Shown: positions 1 through 8,534 of the stretch, one piece after another
Numbering within the stretch: the first letter of the stretch is position 1
Layout of the letters: each line of letters opens with the position of its first letter
Assembly: GCF_022808935.1 (NCBI RefSeq)
Contig: NZ_JAKZFR010000001.1
Span: forward strand, 806,001 to 870,000
DNA: 64,000 bases
DNA from: Geothrix sp. SG200
Lineage (GTDB): Bacteria > Acidobacteriota > Holophagae > Holophagales > Holophagaceae
Direction of reading: 5' to 3'
Translations under genes and position numbers: made by a program
Notes under the pieces: model-generated
What the model saw: the letters and a program-made list of their open reading frames with translations, nothing else
Told to the model about the DNA's origin: nothing
Database searches by the model: none

Positions 1-1226
1 ATGCGCTGGGCGCCCTGGATGGCCGCCTTCAGGTCCTCCACGGGGAAGGGCCAGAGGGTGATGGGCCGGAAGAGGCCGGCCTTGATGCCCTGGTGCCGCA
101 GCTCCTGGACCGCGCCCTTGGCGGTGCGGGCGGGCGTGTTGCAGGCGATGAGCACGACCTCTGCATCGTCGCAGAGGAAGGACTCGGCGCGAGCCTCCAC
201 CTGCATGGCCTCGTACTTGGCGTTCAGGTGGACGTTGTGCGCCTCGAGGTCGGACTCGGTCAGGAAGATCGACGTGATGACGTTCTTCCGGTGCATGGCG
301 TCGCCGTAGACCGCCCACTTGGGGATGCCGGGCTTGATCATGGTCTCGGGCAGCTGCACCTTGCCGGTCATCTGGCCCAGGTAGCCGTCCCCGAGGAGGA
401 TGACGGGGTTGCGGTACTTGAAGCTCAGCTCGAAGGCCAGCATGGTCAGGTCGAGCATCTCCTGGGGCGTGGAGGGCGCCAGGGTGATGGCCTGGGTGTT
501 GCCGTGGCCGAGGCCGTGGCAGGCCAGCTTGATGTCGGACTGTTCGGGGGCGATGTTGCCCAGGCCCGGCCCGCCGCGCATGACGTCCACGAAGACGCCC
601 GGCAGCTCCGCGCCGATCATGTAGGACACGCCCTCCAGCATCAGGCTGAAGCCCGGCGAGGAGGTGAAGGTCATGGTGGGCAGGCCCGCGCCGGCGGTGC
701 CGTACATCATGTTCACCGTGGCCACTTCGCTGACGGCCTGGATGAAGGTGCCGTCGAGCTTGGGCAGGAACTTGGCCATCAGCTCGGCGCCCTCGGTGGA
801 GGGGGTGATGGGGTAGCCGTAGACGTGGCGGCAGCCCGCCAGCAGGGCGCCCAGGGCCGAGGCGTAGGTGCCCTTGATGACCAGGGGCTCGGTGCGGGGC
901 AGCGGCAGCACTTCCGAGGGCATGTCCACGGGCTCGGGCGCGTCGCTGGGCTTCACGCCGAAGAGCTTGGCGGGATCCTCCAGTTCGAAGTCCTGGATCT
1001 CGCCCTCATGGGCGGGCCGCAGGCCGTAGGGCTCGGGGCAGGCGTCCATGCAGAGGCCGCAGGCGTTGCAGTTCGTCAGGTCCAGCTCGACCGGGACCAG
1101 GCCCGTCAGGGGGTTGATCTGGTCGCTGAGGTGGATGCAATCCTTGGCGCAGGCGTCGAGACACCGGCCGCAGCCCTTGCAGTACTCCGGCAGCAGATAA
1201 GGTTTCGGTCGTTCTTTGAGGGCCAT
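1..1226 (-). CDS. 2-oxoacid:ferredoxin oxidoreductase alpha subunit with fused N-terminal ferredoxin (partial, VorB/KorA type)
   Basis: The reading frame opens at ATG 1226 behind a GGAG site and runs off the left edge, giving 408 codons. Residues 1-64 form a two-cluster ferredoxin domain with Cys16, 19, 22, 26 and Cys53, 56, 59, 63. The rest is the pyruvate/2-oxoacid ferredoxin oxidoreductase alpha fold, with the characteristic GYPITPSTEGAE segment. The family oxidatively decarboxylates 2-oxoacids to acyl-CoA and reduces ferredoxin in the cytoplasm. In many VorB/KorA systems the ferredoxin is a separate delta subunit, so here delta and alpha are joined. The TPP-binding beta subunit is expected beyond the left edge. 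The exact substrate (2-oxoglutarate or branched-chain 2-oxoacid) cannot be told from this fragment. Confidence 0.9.
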   Translation of the reverse strand, partial: MALKERPKPYLLPEYCKGCGRCLDACAKDCIHLSDQINPLTGLVPVELDLTNCNACGLCMDACPEPYGLRPAHEGEIQDFELEDPAKLFGVKPSDAPEPVDMPSEVLPLPRTEPLVIKGTYASALGALLAGCRHVYGYPITPSTEGAELMAKFLPKLDGTFIQAVSEVATVNMMYGTAGAGLPTMTFTSSPGFSLMLEGVSYMIGAELPGVFVDVMRGGPGLGNIAPEQSDIKLACHGLGHGNTQAITLAPSTPQEMLDLTMLAFELSFKYRNPVILLGDGYLGQMTGKVQLPETMIKPGIPKWAVYGDAMHRKNVITSIFLTESDLEAHNVHLNAKYEAMQVEARAESFLCDDAEVVLIACNTPARTAKGAVQELRHQGIKAGLFRPITLWPFPVEDLKAAIQGAQR

Positions 1227-1548
1227 GGGAACTCCATGCAGGGACGCAGGTCCTACCACGGGGAAGTGTCATGCCCACCCCGTGTGCGCGTGGTCACAAG
1301 CGGGCTCCGGCGCAGACCGCCACCGACCGAAAGGTCAGGAATGGGCCCCGGCGCGGGCGGTCTGTGGGGGACAGACCACTGGTCGTCCCCGGTCCTCAGG
1401 CCTCAGTCCTCAGTCCTGGGGGCGGCGCGCCGATGGCTCCAGGTCGGCGCCGACCCGCCTGAACGGCCCAAAGGAAACCAAGGGCCGGCCCGCCGGGCCG
1501 CTCAGATTCCAGAATGAGGACCGAGGACTGAGGACTCAGGACTGAACA
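1227..1548. other. 322-bp intergenic region with an inverted heptad repeat
   Basis: This gap lies between nadK and the VorB-like gene, both leftward. No convincing gene is seen. It holds a pair of inverted arms built from repeats of CTCAGTC / GGACTGA, at 1391-1420 and 1516-1545. A closely similar pair lies at 19359-19445. The GGAG ribosome site of the VorB-like gene is at its left end. Confidence 0.7.
1391..1545. repeat. Inverted repeat built of CCTCAGT heptads, copy 1
   Basis: The left arm (1391-1420) reads as repeats of TCCTCAG/GCCTCAGT. The right arm (1516-1545) is its approximate reverse complement, with GAGGAC/TGAGGACT units. The arms are about 95 bp apart. The same heptads recur at 19359-19445, so this is a dispersed intergenic element. 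A transcript would fold into a long hairpin. Function is unknown; transcription termination is one possibility. Confidence 0.65.
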
Positions 1549-2427
1549 TCACCGATCCCCCCAATGCAGCTTCTGCTGGAGCAGGGCGAAGAAGTCCAGG
1601 CCCGGGCGCTGGAGGAGGGTGATGCGTGTCTGGGCCTGGCAGAGCCGCACCTCATCGCCGGGAAACAGCCGGTGCCCCACCTGGCCGTCCAGGGTGAGGT
1701 GGGCGTCCTCGGCTTCTTCCAGGGTGATGCTGATGGGGCGCGAGGCGGGCACCACGGAAGGGCGGAGGGTCAGGGTATGTGGGCAGATAGGGGCGACCAC
1801 GAAGGCCTCAAGACTGGGATGCAGGATGGGCCCACCCGCGGACAGCGCATAGGCGGTGGATCCCGTGGGCGTCGCCACGATGAGGCCGTCGGCCTTGATG
1901 GGGCCGGCATCCTCGTTGCCGACTCGCAGGTGCATGTCCATGATGCGGGCCAGGGCGCCCTTGGCCACCACCGCATCGTTCAGCACCGTCTGCCGCACCA
2001 TCTGACGGCCCTCGCGCCAGAGTTCCACCTCCAGGGTCGGACGTCGGTCGGCCGCCAGGGTTCCCGCCAGAAAGGCCTGCACGGTGGCGGCGGCTTCGGA
2101 TACGGGATGGGCGGTGAGGAAGCCCAGGGAGCCGAGGTTGATGCCCAGGATGGGGGTGCCCCGCATGCCCACGCGGCGGGCCGCATGCAGCAGGGTGCCA
2201 TCGCCGCCGAGCACCAGGCAGAGGTCCGCGACGGGATCTGCCGTGCCGAGATCCGGATCCAGGGTCAGCTTCGCAGAGGGCAGGCCGGCCTGGGCCCAGG
2301 CCTCGGCCAGGGCCGGCTCGCCCTTGACCGCCCAGTCCCGATCGAGGAACGGCGGCACCGCCTCGCGCAAGGTGGACACCAGGTGCGGAGACTTGGCCTT
2401 GGCCACGAGGATCAATCGCTGGGGCAT
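1549..2427 (-). CDS. nadK: NAD kinase
   Basis: 292 aa, full length for the family. NAD kinase phosphorylates NAD to NADP in the cytoplasm. The diagnostic motifs are present: GGDGT at residues 74-78 (catalytic Asp and nucleotide contacts), then an NLGSLGFLT segment, then PTGSTAYALSAGGPI. The gene is divergent from the penicillin-binding protein gene. The two starts are only about 30 bp apart, or overlap if the longer start of the neighbour is used. Confidence 0.96.
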   Translation of the reverse strand: MPQRLILVAKAKSPHLVSTLREAVPPFLDRDWAVKGEPALAEAWAQAGLPSAKLTLDPDLGTADPVADLCLVLGGDGTLLHAARRVGMRGTPILGINLGSLGFLTAHPVSEAAATVQAFLAGTLAADRRPTLEVELWREGRQMVRQTVLNDAVVAKGALARIMDMHLRVGNEDAGPIKADGLIVATPTGSTAYALSAGGPILHPSLEAFVVAPICPHTLTLRPSVVPASRPISITLEEAEDAHLTLDGQVGHRLFPGDEVRLCQAQTRITLLQRPGLDFFALLQQKLHWGDR

Positions 2428-2455
2428 GGCAACACTCTACCGCTATCCTTGTCCC

Positions 2456-4936
2456 ATGGCTTCGAACCAGGCATCCCACTCATCCCCCGCCCGGCGCTGG
2501 ATCGGGCGCGCCCTGTGGGCCTTCCTGGCCCTGGCAGTGGCCGGCGCGGCCACCCTGGCGGTGTCCTGGTCCGTGCTCTCGCGGGACGCGGACAGCTTCC
2601 TCACGCTGTTCGCCCTGCGCGTGCCCAAGACCATCACCAAGGTGCTGGATCACGACGGCAACGTCATCGGCATCTTCGCCGAGGAGCACCGGGTGGTGAT
2701 CCCCTACGGCGACATCCCCAAGGCCTTTGTGAGCGCGCTCGTGGCCACCGAGGACTCGGACTTCTGGAGCCACAGCGGCGTCTCCGCCCGGGGCATCATG
2801 CGCTCGGGCGTGAACTTCATCACCAGCTTCGGCCGGCGGCGGGAGGGCGCCTCCACGCTCACCATGCAGCTCATCCGCACGGTCACCGCCAAGCGCCAGA
2901 AGCGCCTGGACCGCAAGCTGAAGGAGATCATCCTCGCCCGCAAGCTGGAGAAGGCCTACTCCAAGAAGCAGATCATGGAGATGTACGCCAACGAGGTGTA
3001 CTTCGGCGGCGGGCGTTACGGCATCGAGGCTGCTGCGGAGTTCTACTTCGGCAAGAGCGCCCCCCAGCTGAACGTGGAGGAATGCGCCCTGCTGGCGGGG
3101 CTGGTCCAGAATCCGAACTGGTACAACCCCTACAATCCCGACCCCAAGGCCCGCGCCGCCGCCAAGGCCCGGCGCAACCACGTGCTGCTCCGGATGGTGA
3201 AGGAGGATTACCTCAAGGCGCAGGAAGCCAGCCTGCTGATGGACAAGCCCATCCGCCTGGCCCGCGAGAACGCCCGCGAGGAGGCCGTGGCCCCCTATGT
3301 GGTGGAAGAGGTCCGCAAGTACCTCTACGAGAAGTACGGCCGTGAGCAGGTCCTGAACGGCGGCCTGGAAGTGACCACCACCGTGGACAGCTACTGGCAG
3401 GAAGCCGCCAACGAGGCCGTGCGGAATGGCTTGAAGGCGGTGGATCGCCGTCGCGGATTCCGGAAGGATGCCGTGCAGTTCGTGACGGATCCCGATACGA
3501 CACAACTCAACGGATGGAAGCGCTACTTCGAGGCCGGCGACAACGTTCGGGGCGTGATCCTCGCCTGGAAGGGCGGCAAGGCCCAGGTGCGCATCGGCAA
3601 GACCACCCTCGAGGTCCCCGACAGCGCCTTCGCCTGGATCGGCAAGGATCCCCAGAAGCTGCTGCCTCGCGGCGCCGCGCCCCTCTTTCTGGTGAAGGCG
3701 GCGGATGACGGCACGCCGAAGACCCTGGAACTGGACCAGGAGCCCCAGGTGGAAGGCGCATTGATGGCGTTGGACCCGAAGACAGGCGAGATCCGTGCGA
3801 TGGTGGGCGGCTACGACTTCAACCGCTCCAAGTTCAACCGGGCCATGCAGGCGCAGCGCCAGGTGGGATCCACCATGAAGGCCTTCGTCTACGGTGCGGC
3901 GTTCACGGCCGGCAAGACGCCCGCCAGCATGGTCCTGGACGTGCCCACGCGCTTCGTCAACACGGTGGACTACATGACCGTGACCCTTCCGGACGGCACC
4001 TCCGAATACAAGCCCCTGCGCGGTGGCGTGAAGCCTTACGAGCCCAAGAACTACGAGCGGGATTTCTGGGGCCCCATCCCCATCTGGGAGGCCCTGCGGG
4101 ATTCCCGGAACGTGCCCGCCGTCCGCACGCTGGAGGAGACGGGCGTCCTCAACGTCGTCGATTTCGCCCGCAAGTGCGGGCTCACCAGCAACATCCCCCC
4201 CTATCCCAGCATGGCCCTCGGTTCCGCCGACCTGACGCTGAAGGAGATGGTGCGCGGCTACGCCACCATCGCCAACGACGGTCTCCAGGCGCCGGTCCCC
4301 TTCTTCATCAAGAAGGTAGTGGACCGCAATGGCCGCGTTCTCGAAACCCACAGCGGAGCGGCCACTGAGCAGGTGCTGGACGCGCAGAGCACCTACCAGC
4401 TCATCCAGTGCCTCCAGGGCGTGGCCACCAGCGGCACCGGCGCCAAGAGCAACGACCTGAACTGGCCCGTGGCCGGCAAGACCGGCACCACCGATGATCA
4501 CACGGATGCCTGGTTCATCGGCTTCTCCACCCGCGTGGTGTGTGGTGTGTGGGTGGGGCTGGACGAAAAGAAGACCATTTACCGCGGGGCCGACGGCGGC
4601 AAAGTGGCGCTGCCCATCTGGGTGGACTTCATGAAGGCGGCGCTCCCCACCACCCCCAAGGAGGACTTCCAGGCGCCCGAGGGCATGGAATGGGCGGACA
4701 TCGACCGCTACACGGGCCTGCTGGCGACCTCCGCCACGGCCGACAAGGTGCTCCACCTGGCCTTCAAGCCCGGGACCGTGCCCAAGTCCGGCAGCGACGC
4801 CGAGGCCATCCAGAAGGTGAAGGAGGCCCGGGACAAGGCGGCCGCCCAGCCCGTGGAGAACCGTGTCTGGGGCCAGCCCCCCAAGGTCGAGGCACCCAAG
4901 CCCGTGGATCTGAACGCGACGGATCCGAACGGGTGA
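2456..4936 (+). CDS. Class A penicillin-binding protein (glycosyltransferase 51 plus transpeptidase)
   Basis: 826 aa. A short cytoplasmic N-terminus and one transmembrane helix (about residues 15-40) are followed by a GT51 domain with catalytic Glu99 in the ATEDSDFWSH segment. A linker follows, then a transpeptidase domain with Ser472-T-M-Lys475, an SRN motif and Lys675-Thr-Gly. Class A PBPs polymerise and cross-link peptidoglycan at the outer face of the inner membrane. The closest family name is PBP1A (mrcA/ponA). An in-frame ATG at 2426 would add ten residues but overlaps the nadK start codon; neither start has a clear ribosome site, so 2456 is a choice. Confidence 0.93.
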   Translation: MASNQASHSSPARRWIGRALWAFLALAVAGAATLAVSWSVLSRDADSFLTLFALRVPKTITKVLDHDGNVIGIFAEEHRVVIPYGDIPKAFVSALVATEDSDFWSHSGVSARGIMRSGVNFITSFGRRREGASTLTMQLIRTVTAKRQKRLDRKLKEIILARKLEKAYSKKQIMEMYANEVYFGGGRYGIEAAAEFYFGKSAPQLNVEECALLAGLVQNPNWYNPYNPDPKARAAAKARRNHVLLRMVKEDYLKAQEASLLMDKPIRLARENAREEAVAPYVVEEVRKYLYEKYGREQVLNGGLEVTTTVDSYWQEAANEAVRNGLKAVDRRRGFRKDAVQFVTDPDTTQLNGWKRYFEAGDNVRGVILAWKGGKAQVRIGKTTLEVPDSAFAWIGKDPQKLLPRGAAPLFLVKAADDGTPKTLELDQEPQVEGALMALDPKTGEIRAMVGGYDFNRSKFNRAMQAQRQVGSTMKAFVYGAAFTAGKTPASMVLDVPTRFVNTVDYMTVTLPDGTSEYKPLRGGVKPYEPKNYERDFWGPIPIWEALRDSRNVPAVRTLEETGVLNVVDFARKCGLTSNIPPYPSMALGSADLTLKEMVRGYATIANDGLQAPVPFFIKKVVDRNGRVLETHSGAATEQVLDAQSTYQLIQCLQGVATSGTGAKSNDLNWPVAGKTGTTDDHTDAWFIGFSTRVVCGVWVGLDEKKTIYRGADGGKVALPIWVDFMKAALPTTPKEDFQAPEGMEWADIDRYTGLLATSATADKVLHLAFKPGTVPKSGSDAEAIQKVKEARDKAAAQPVENRVWGQPPKVEAPKPVDLNATDPNG

Positions 4937-4951
4937 CCCGTGGTTCACCCC

Positions 4952-4993
4952 CTCCAGAACAAAGGGCGCCGATCGGCGCCCTTTGTTCTGGAG
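4952..4993. terminator. Perfect 42-nt palindrome, probable bidirectional terminator
   Basis: The sequence is a perfect 21+21 palindrome centred on GATC, with left half CTCCAGAACAAAGGGCGCC plus GA. It lies between the convergent PBP and helicase genes, 15 bp after one stop and 17 bp from the other. AAAG and CTTT runs lie within the arms rather than after them. A shared two-way terminator is the natural reading. Confidence 0.75.
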
Positions 4994-5010
4994 ATTAGGA
5001 GGATGCAAGG

Positions 5011-6621
5011 CTACTTCTTCTTCCACGCCTTCGCGGGCGTGGTCTTCCAGGGGCGGGGCGTGTCCTTGGGAGCGGGGCGCTCCTCCCAGGTGCGGCGCGG
5101 GCGAGTGTCAGCCTCCGGCTTGGGCTTCTGGTAGGGGCGCGGCTTCTCGTCGAACTCGCGGCGGGCCTTGAAGCTGCCGTCGGGGCGGGTCTTGGAGAAG
5201 GCGGAATCGGGTCGGGGAACCTCCCCGCGGGTGGCGCTGCGTTCCGCGTAGGAACGCTGGGGGCGGGGACCGCCCTCCTTGCGCTCGCGGGGGGTGTCGA
5301 AGCGGGGCTTGGCCTTCTTCTCAGGCTCGTTCGGGATATCGAACCCCGCGGACTTCTCGGCCTGGACCAGCCCCAGGAGGCCGGCGACGAGGCGCACGGG
5401 GTCGGCGTCCTTCAGCAGCTGGGTGGCCTGGGCGAGCAGGGCGGCGCTGGCGGCGCCCTGGATGCCGTCCAGGAGCTTGGCGGCCTGGGCCTCCCGGATC
5501 TCCGCGGGCGTGGGCACGGCGCGCCAATCCAGCTTCAGTCCGCCGCGGCGGCCCCAGGCCAGCAGGATGCGACTCTCCTTCCAGTTCACGAGGGCGAGGC
5601 TGGTGCCCTTCGCACCGGCGCGGCCCGTGCGGCCGCTGCGGTGGATGTAGCTTTCCAGCTGGGTGGGGATGCCCACGTGCACCACCAGGGGAAGGCCGCC
5701 GATATCGAGGCCCCGCGCCGCCACGTCCGTGGCCACGAGGTAGCGCAGCTTGCCATCCTTGAACTGGCCGAGGATGCGGGTGCGGGTCGCCTGGGCCAGG
5801 TCGCCGTGCAGGAAGGCCGCGGGGAGGCCGGAGACCGTCAACTCTTCGGCGACTTCCTCGGTCTGGGCCTTGGTCTTGGTGAAGATGAGCGCGGCACTGG
5901 GCTCGTCTTTCAGCAGCAGGTTCACGAGGGCGCGCACCTGCTGGTGGTCAGGCACCAGCACGGGGGTGTGGGCGATGTCGGCATGCACGGCGTGTTCGCC
6001 GGCCTCCGCGAGCTGGATCTGGACCGGGTCCTTGAGGAACCGCTTCGCCAGCTTGGCGATGGGGGCGGGCAGGGTGGCCGAGAACAGATAGGTCTGGGGA
6101 CCCGCGGGCACCTTGGCGAGGATGGTCTCCACATCTTCCAGGAAGCCCATGTTGAGCATCTCGTCGCACTCGTCGAGGACGATCATGCTGACGCGGCCCA
6201 GGTCCAGCGTCCCGCGCTCCAGGTGGTCCATCACGCGGCCCGGCGTGCCCACCACCACGGGCGCGCCCATGCTGAGGGCGCGCAGCTGCGGCGTGTAGCT
6301 CACGCCGCCCACGAGGGAGGCGATGGGCAGTTTGGGCACGAGGCTGTGCAGCTCAGCGCCCACCTGCTGGGCGAGCTCGCGCGTGGGCGCGAGGATGAGG
6401 GCCTGGGGATGGCGTTCGTCCGCGAGGCGGTGCAGCAGCGGAAGGCCGAAGGCCAGGGTCTTGCCGGAGCCGGTGCGGCTCTGCACCAGCAGGTCGCGCC
6501 CTTCGAGGCCCGGCTTGAAGGTCTGAGCCTGCACGGGCATGGGGGTCTCGAAGCCGCGCTTGGCCAGGGCGGCCAGCAGAGCTTCGCTGCAGCCAAGGGC
6601 TGCGAAGGTCAGGTCGTTCAC
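5011..6621 (-). CDS. DEAD-box family ATP-dependent RNA helicase with DECD motif II
   Basis: 536 aa from a GTG start at 6621 behind GGGAG. Two RecA-like domains carry the Q-motif region, Walker A SRTGSGKT, PTRELAQQ, GTPGR, motif II DECD (150-153), SAT (182-184), ATDVAARGLDI and HRSGRTGRAG. From about residue 440 the tail is low-complexity, rich in Arg, Lys and Pro, as in the RNA-binding tails of DeaD/CsdA and RhlE. The family unwinds RNA in ribosome assembly and mRNA turnover. Motif II has Cys where most bacterial members have Ala. The longer open frame to 7494 is rejected because it would cover the divergent thioesterase gene. Confidence 0.93.
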   Translation of the reverse strand: MNDLTFAALGCSEALLAALAKRGFETPMPVQAQTFKPGLEGRDLLVQSRTGSGKTLAFGLPLLHRLADERHPQALILAPTRELAQQVGAELHSLVPKLPIASLVGGVSYTPQLRALSMGAPVVVGTPGRVMDHLERGTLDLGRVSMIVLDECDEMLNMGFLEDVETILAKVPAGPQTYLFSATLPAPIAKLAKRFLKDPVQIQLAEAGEHAVHADIAHTPVLVPDHQQVRALVNLLLKDEPSAALIFTKTKAQTEEVAEELTVSGLPAAFLHGDLAQATRTRILGQFKDGKLRYLVATDVAARGLDIGGLPLVVHVGIPTQLESYIHRSGRTGRAGAKGTSLALVNWKESRILLAWGRRGGLKLDWRAVPTPAEIREAQAAKLLDGIQGAASAALLAQATQLLKDADPVRLVAGLLGLVQAEKSAGFDIPNEPEKKAKPRFDTPRERKEGGPRPQRSYAERSATRGEVPRPDSAFSKTRPDGSFKARREFDEKPRPYQKPKPEADTRPRRTWEERPAPKDTPRPWKTTPAKAWKKK

Positions 6622-6762
6622 GATGTCTCCCGGGGCTGTTCCCGCAGAAGATGGCAGACAGCGCCAGCCGGGAGAGGCCCAAACAGGAAGGCTCTCACGA
6701 AATCCAGTAATTTCAAAGGGATATTCCAATTCTGTACCGACAACCTTCCGCCATACTGGTCC

Positions 6763-7818
6763 ATGGCTGATCCCGAAGACCGCATCCTCACCGTCCCTTT
6801 GGGTTCCGATCCATCCCTGCGACGGCGCTACATGGTGCTCGACCAGGACCTTCCGGCCAACGTGCGCTTCGGCCTGATCCTCGAGGTGCTCGACAAGGTC
6901 GCGGAAGAGTGCGCCCTCGACTACGTGCGCCGCACCCATCCCCAGGCCCGGGTGGTGACGGCGGCCATCGACAACATCTTCGTGCGCAGCGCCGCGGACG
7001 TGCACCGCGACCTGGTGTTTCGGGCCCGGGTCAACTTCGTGGGGCGCACCAGCCTGGAGGTGGGCATCCGCGTGGAGCACCCGGCGGAAGCGGGTCTGCC
7101 CGCCGCCCACATCGCCTCCTGCTACTTCACCATGGTGGCCCGCAGCACGGCCAGGGCCGGGGCGGAGAGTCTGGTCCTGCCTGGCTTCGAACCCGGCGAT
7201 GCCCTGGCGGTCCGGCGCTGGGAGCGCGCCATCGCGCGGCGGGAAAGCTACCGCCAGCAGCTGCATCAGGCCCAGGAGCCGCCCAGCCGCGAAGAATATG
7301 CCCTGCTGGCGTCCCTGCACGCGGCCCAGGATGCCCCCGGCTTCCAGGGGCTGATGGCGGCAGAGTGTGTCACCAGTGGCTGGGAGCGCACCTATCCGGA
7401 GCACGAGAATGTTCCCACCAAGATCTTCGGGGGACATCTCATCCGCCAGGCCTTCGAACAGTCGGCCATCTGCGTGGAGCAGGTGGCGCCCCACCGGCCC
7501 GTCATCGTGGCCGTGAACCGGATCAACTTCGTCCAGCCGGTGCGCATGGGTGACAAGCTGCAGTTCCTCAGCCGGGCCGTCTACTCGGGAAGCACCAGCG
7601 TCTGCGTGGAGACGGACATCATCCGTGTGAGCCGCGACCGGACCCAGACGAACCTATCCAACAGCTGCGTCTTCACGTTCGTGAATGTCGATGACGACCT
7701 CCGCCCCCAGCCGGTGCCGACCATCCACCCAGCCACCTACGCGGAGGACGCCCGCTACCTCGCGGCGCACCGCCGCCGGGAAGCACGACTGGCGTGGAAG
7801 GCGTCGCGGGGGAGGTAA
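6763..7818 (+). CDS. Acyl-CoA thioesterase with two hotdog domains
   Basis: 351 aa with two hotdog folds. The N-terminal domain contains HRDLVFRARVNFVGRTSLEV (about residues 84-103). The C-terminal one contains IFGGHLIRQAFEQSAICV (about residues 223-240). This double-hotdog layout matches the acyl-CoA thioesterase (ACOT9-like) family, which hydrolyses acyl-CoA to free acid and CoA. The substrate chain length cannot be judged. It is divergent from the helicase gene across 141 bp that must hold both promoters, and ends 9 bp before sixA. Confidence 0.82.
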   Translation: MADPEDRILTVPLGSDPSLRRRYMVLDQDLPANVRFGLILEVLDKVAEECALDYVRRTHPQARVVTAAIDNIFVRSAADVHRDLVFRARVNFVGRTSLEVGIRVEHPAEAGLPAAHIASCYFTMVARSTARAGAESLVLPGFEPGDALAVRRWERAIARRESYRQQLHQAQEPPSREEYALLASLHAAQDAPGFQGLMAAECVTSGWERTYPEHENVPTKIFGGHLIRQAFEQSAICVEQVAPHRPVIVAVNRINFVQPVRMGDKLQFLSRAVYSGSTSVCVETDIIRVSRDRTQTNLSNSCVFTFVNVDDDLRPQPVPTIHPATYAEDARYLAAHRRREARLAWKASRGR

Positions 7819-7827
7819 GATCACGGC

Positions 7828-8301
7828 ATGACTTCGATCCTCCTCATCCGCCACGGCATCGCAGAGGATGCCCTGCCTGGCCAGCGCGATGCGGACCGGG
7901 CCCTGACCCGGGAAGGCTGGACCAGGACCCGCGCGGCGATGAAGGGGCTTGTGACCCGCGGCCACCGCCCCACCAGGGGATTCAGCAGCCCCTACCGGCG
8001 CGCCATGGAGACCATGGCCTGCCTCCAGGAAGCCGCCGGGGTCTTCCCCATGGAGACGTCCCTGCTGGTCGTGCCGGAAGGCAACCCTCCGCAAGCCGAT
8101 CTCTGGTTGCGTGGGCTGGCGGCCGAAATGCCGGGTGGTGTCCTGGCGCTCGTCAGCCACCAACCCTTCCTCGGCGAGCTGATCTTCCACCTCACGGGCC
8201 GCAGCCTCGAGGTGAAGAAGGCCAGCTGCACCGTCATCCGCTGGGAGGACGGCGCCTGGCGCTTCGAGGCGCAGTACCAGCCTGCAGAGCTGAGGGGCTG
8301 A
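7828..8301 (+). CDS. sixA: Phosphohistidine phosphatase, SixA family
   Basis: 157 aa histidine-phosphatase-superfamily protein, the usual SixA size. The catalytic RHG motif is LIRHGIAEDA near the N-terminus. A second conserved His lies in LVSHQPFLGE (about residue 111). The SSPYRRAMET segment is the typical SixA substrate-loop region. SixA dephosphorylates phosphohistidine on signalling or PTS proteins. Its stop TGA shares one base (TGATG) with the start of the truncated hydrolase copy, so the ancestral operon was sixA-hydrolase with coupled translation. Confidence 0.88.
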   Translation: MTSILLIRHGIAEDALPGQRDADRALTREGWTRTRAAMKGLVTRGHRPTRGFSSPYRRAMETMACLQEAAGVFPMETSLLVVPEGNPPQADLWLRGLAAEMPGGVLALVSHQPFLGELIFHLTGRSLEVKKASCTVIRWEDGAWRFEAQYQPAELRG

Positions 8302-8534
8302 TGCGCGCCCAACCTACGTTCGCCACGCTGCCCTCGGGCCTGAAGCTCCACTACCGCGTGCAGGGGAATCCCCATGGCCCATGGCTGGTGTTGCTGAACG
8401 GCCTGTTGTCCGACACGACCATGTGGGACGGGGCCCCCTCCGCGACCGAGCGCAGCGAGGAGCGGGAGCGCAGGACTAGATGTCCTGCGCGATCGGGGGG
8501 TAGTCAGGGCCCACACAGCAAGGTGCAGATATGA
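8301..8534 (+). pseudogene. Truncated 5' copy of the downstream alpha/beta hydrolase gene
   Basis: The frame opens at ATG 8301, coupled to the sixA stop. It encodes about 43 residues closely matching the start of the next gene, then leaves homology at 8428 and runs through unrelated sequence to a TGA at 8532-8534. That stop overlaps the ATG of the intact gene (ATGA). Bases 8343-8427 are identical to 8573-8657 over 85 bp, while the first 14 codons differ at several places. The catalytic part is missing, so no enzyme can be made. Confidence 0.85.
8468..8490. repeat. Small hairpin inside the duplication junction
   Basis: A 9-bp perfect stem (gcgcaggac / gtcctgcgc) with a 5-nt loop tagat. It lies in the about 100 bp of foreign-looking sequence (8428-8530) between the broken and intact hydrolase copies. 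The adjoining gagcgcagcgaggagcggg stretch resembles, in composition, the insertion inside radA. It may be the remains of a palindromic mini-element. Confidence 0.5.

Noticed and set aside
1391-1545. The CCTCAGT units as a CRISPR array
   Set aside because: Units are only seven bases, contiguous or inverted, without unique spacers, and no cas genes are present.
2480-5026. An 848-codon open frame on the minus strand, opposite the PBP gene
   Set aside because: It is antisense to a gene with all PBP motifs, is rich in Gly/His/Leu/Gln repeats typical of high-GC shadow frames, and matches no family. Similar long shadows lie at 93-1517, 9333-11405, 27093-28850, 33055-35031, 38190-39971 and 59007-60503.
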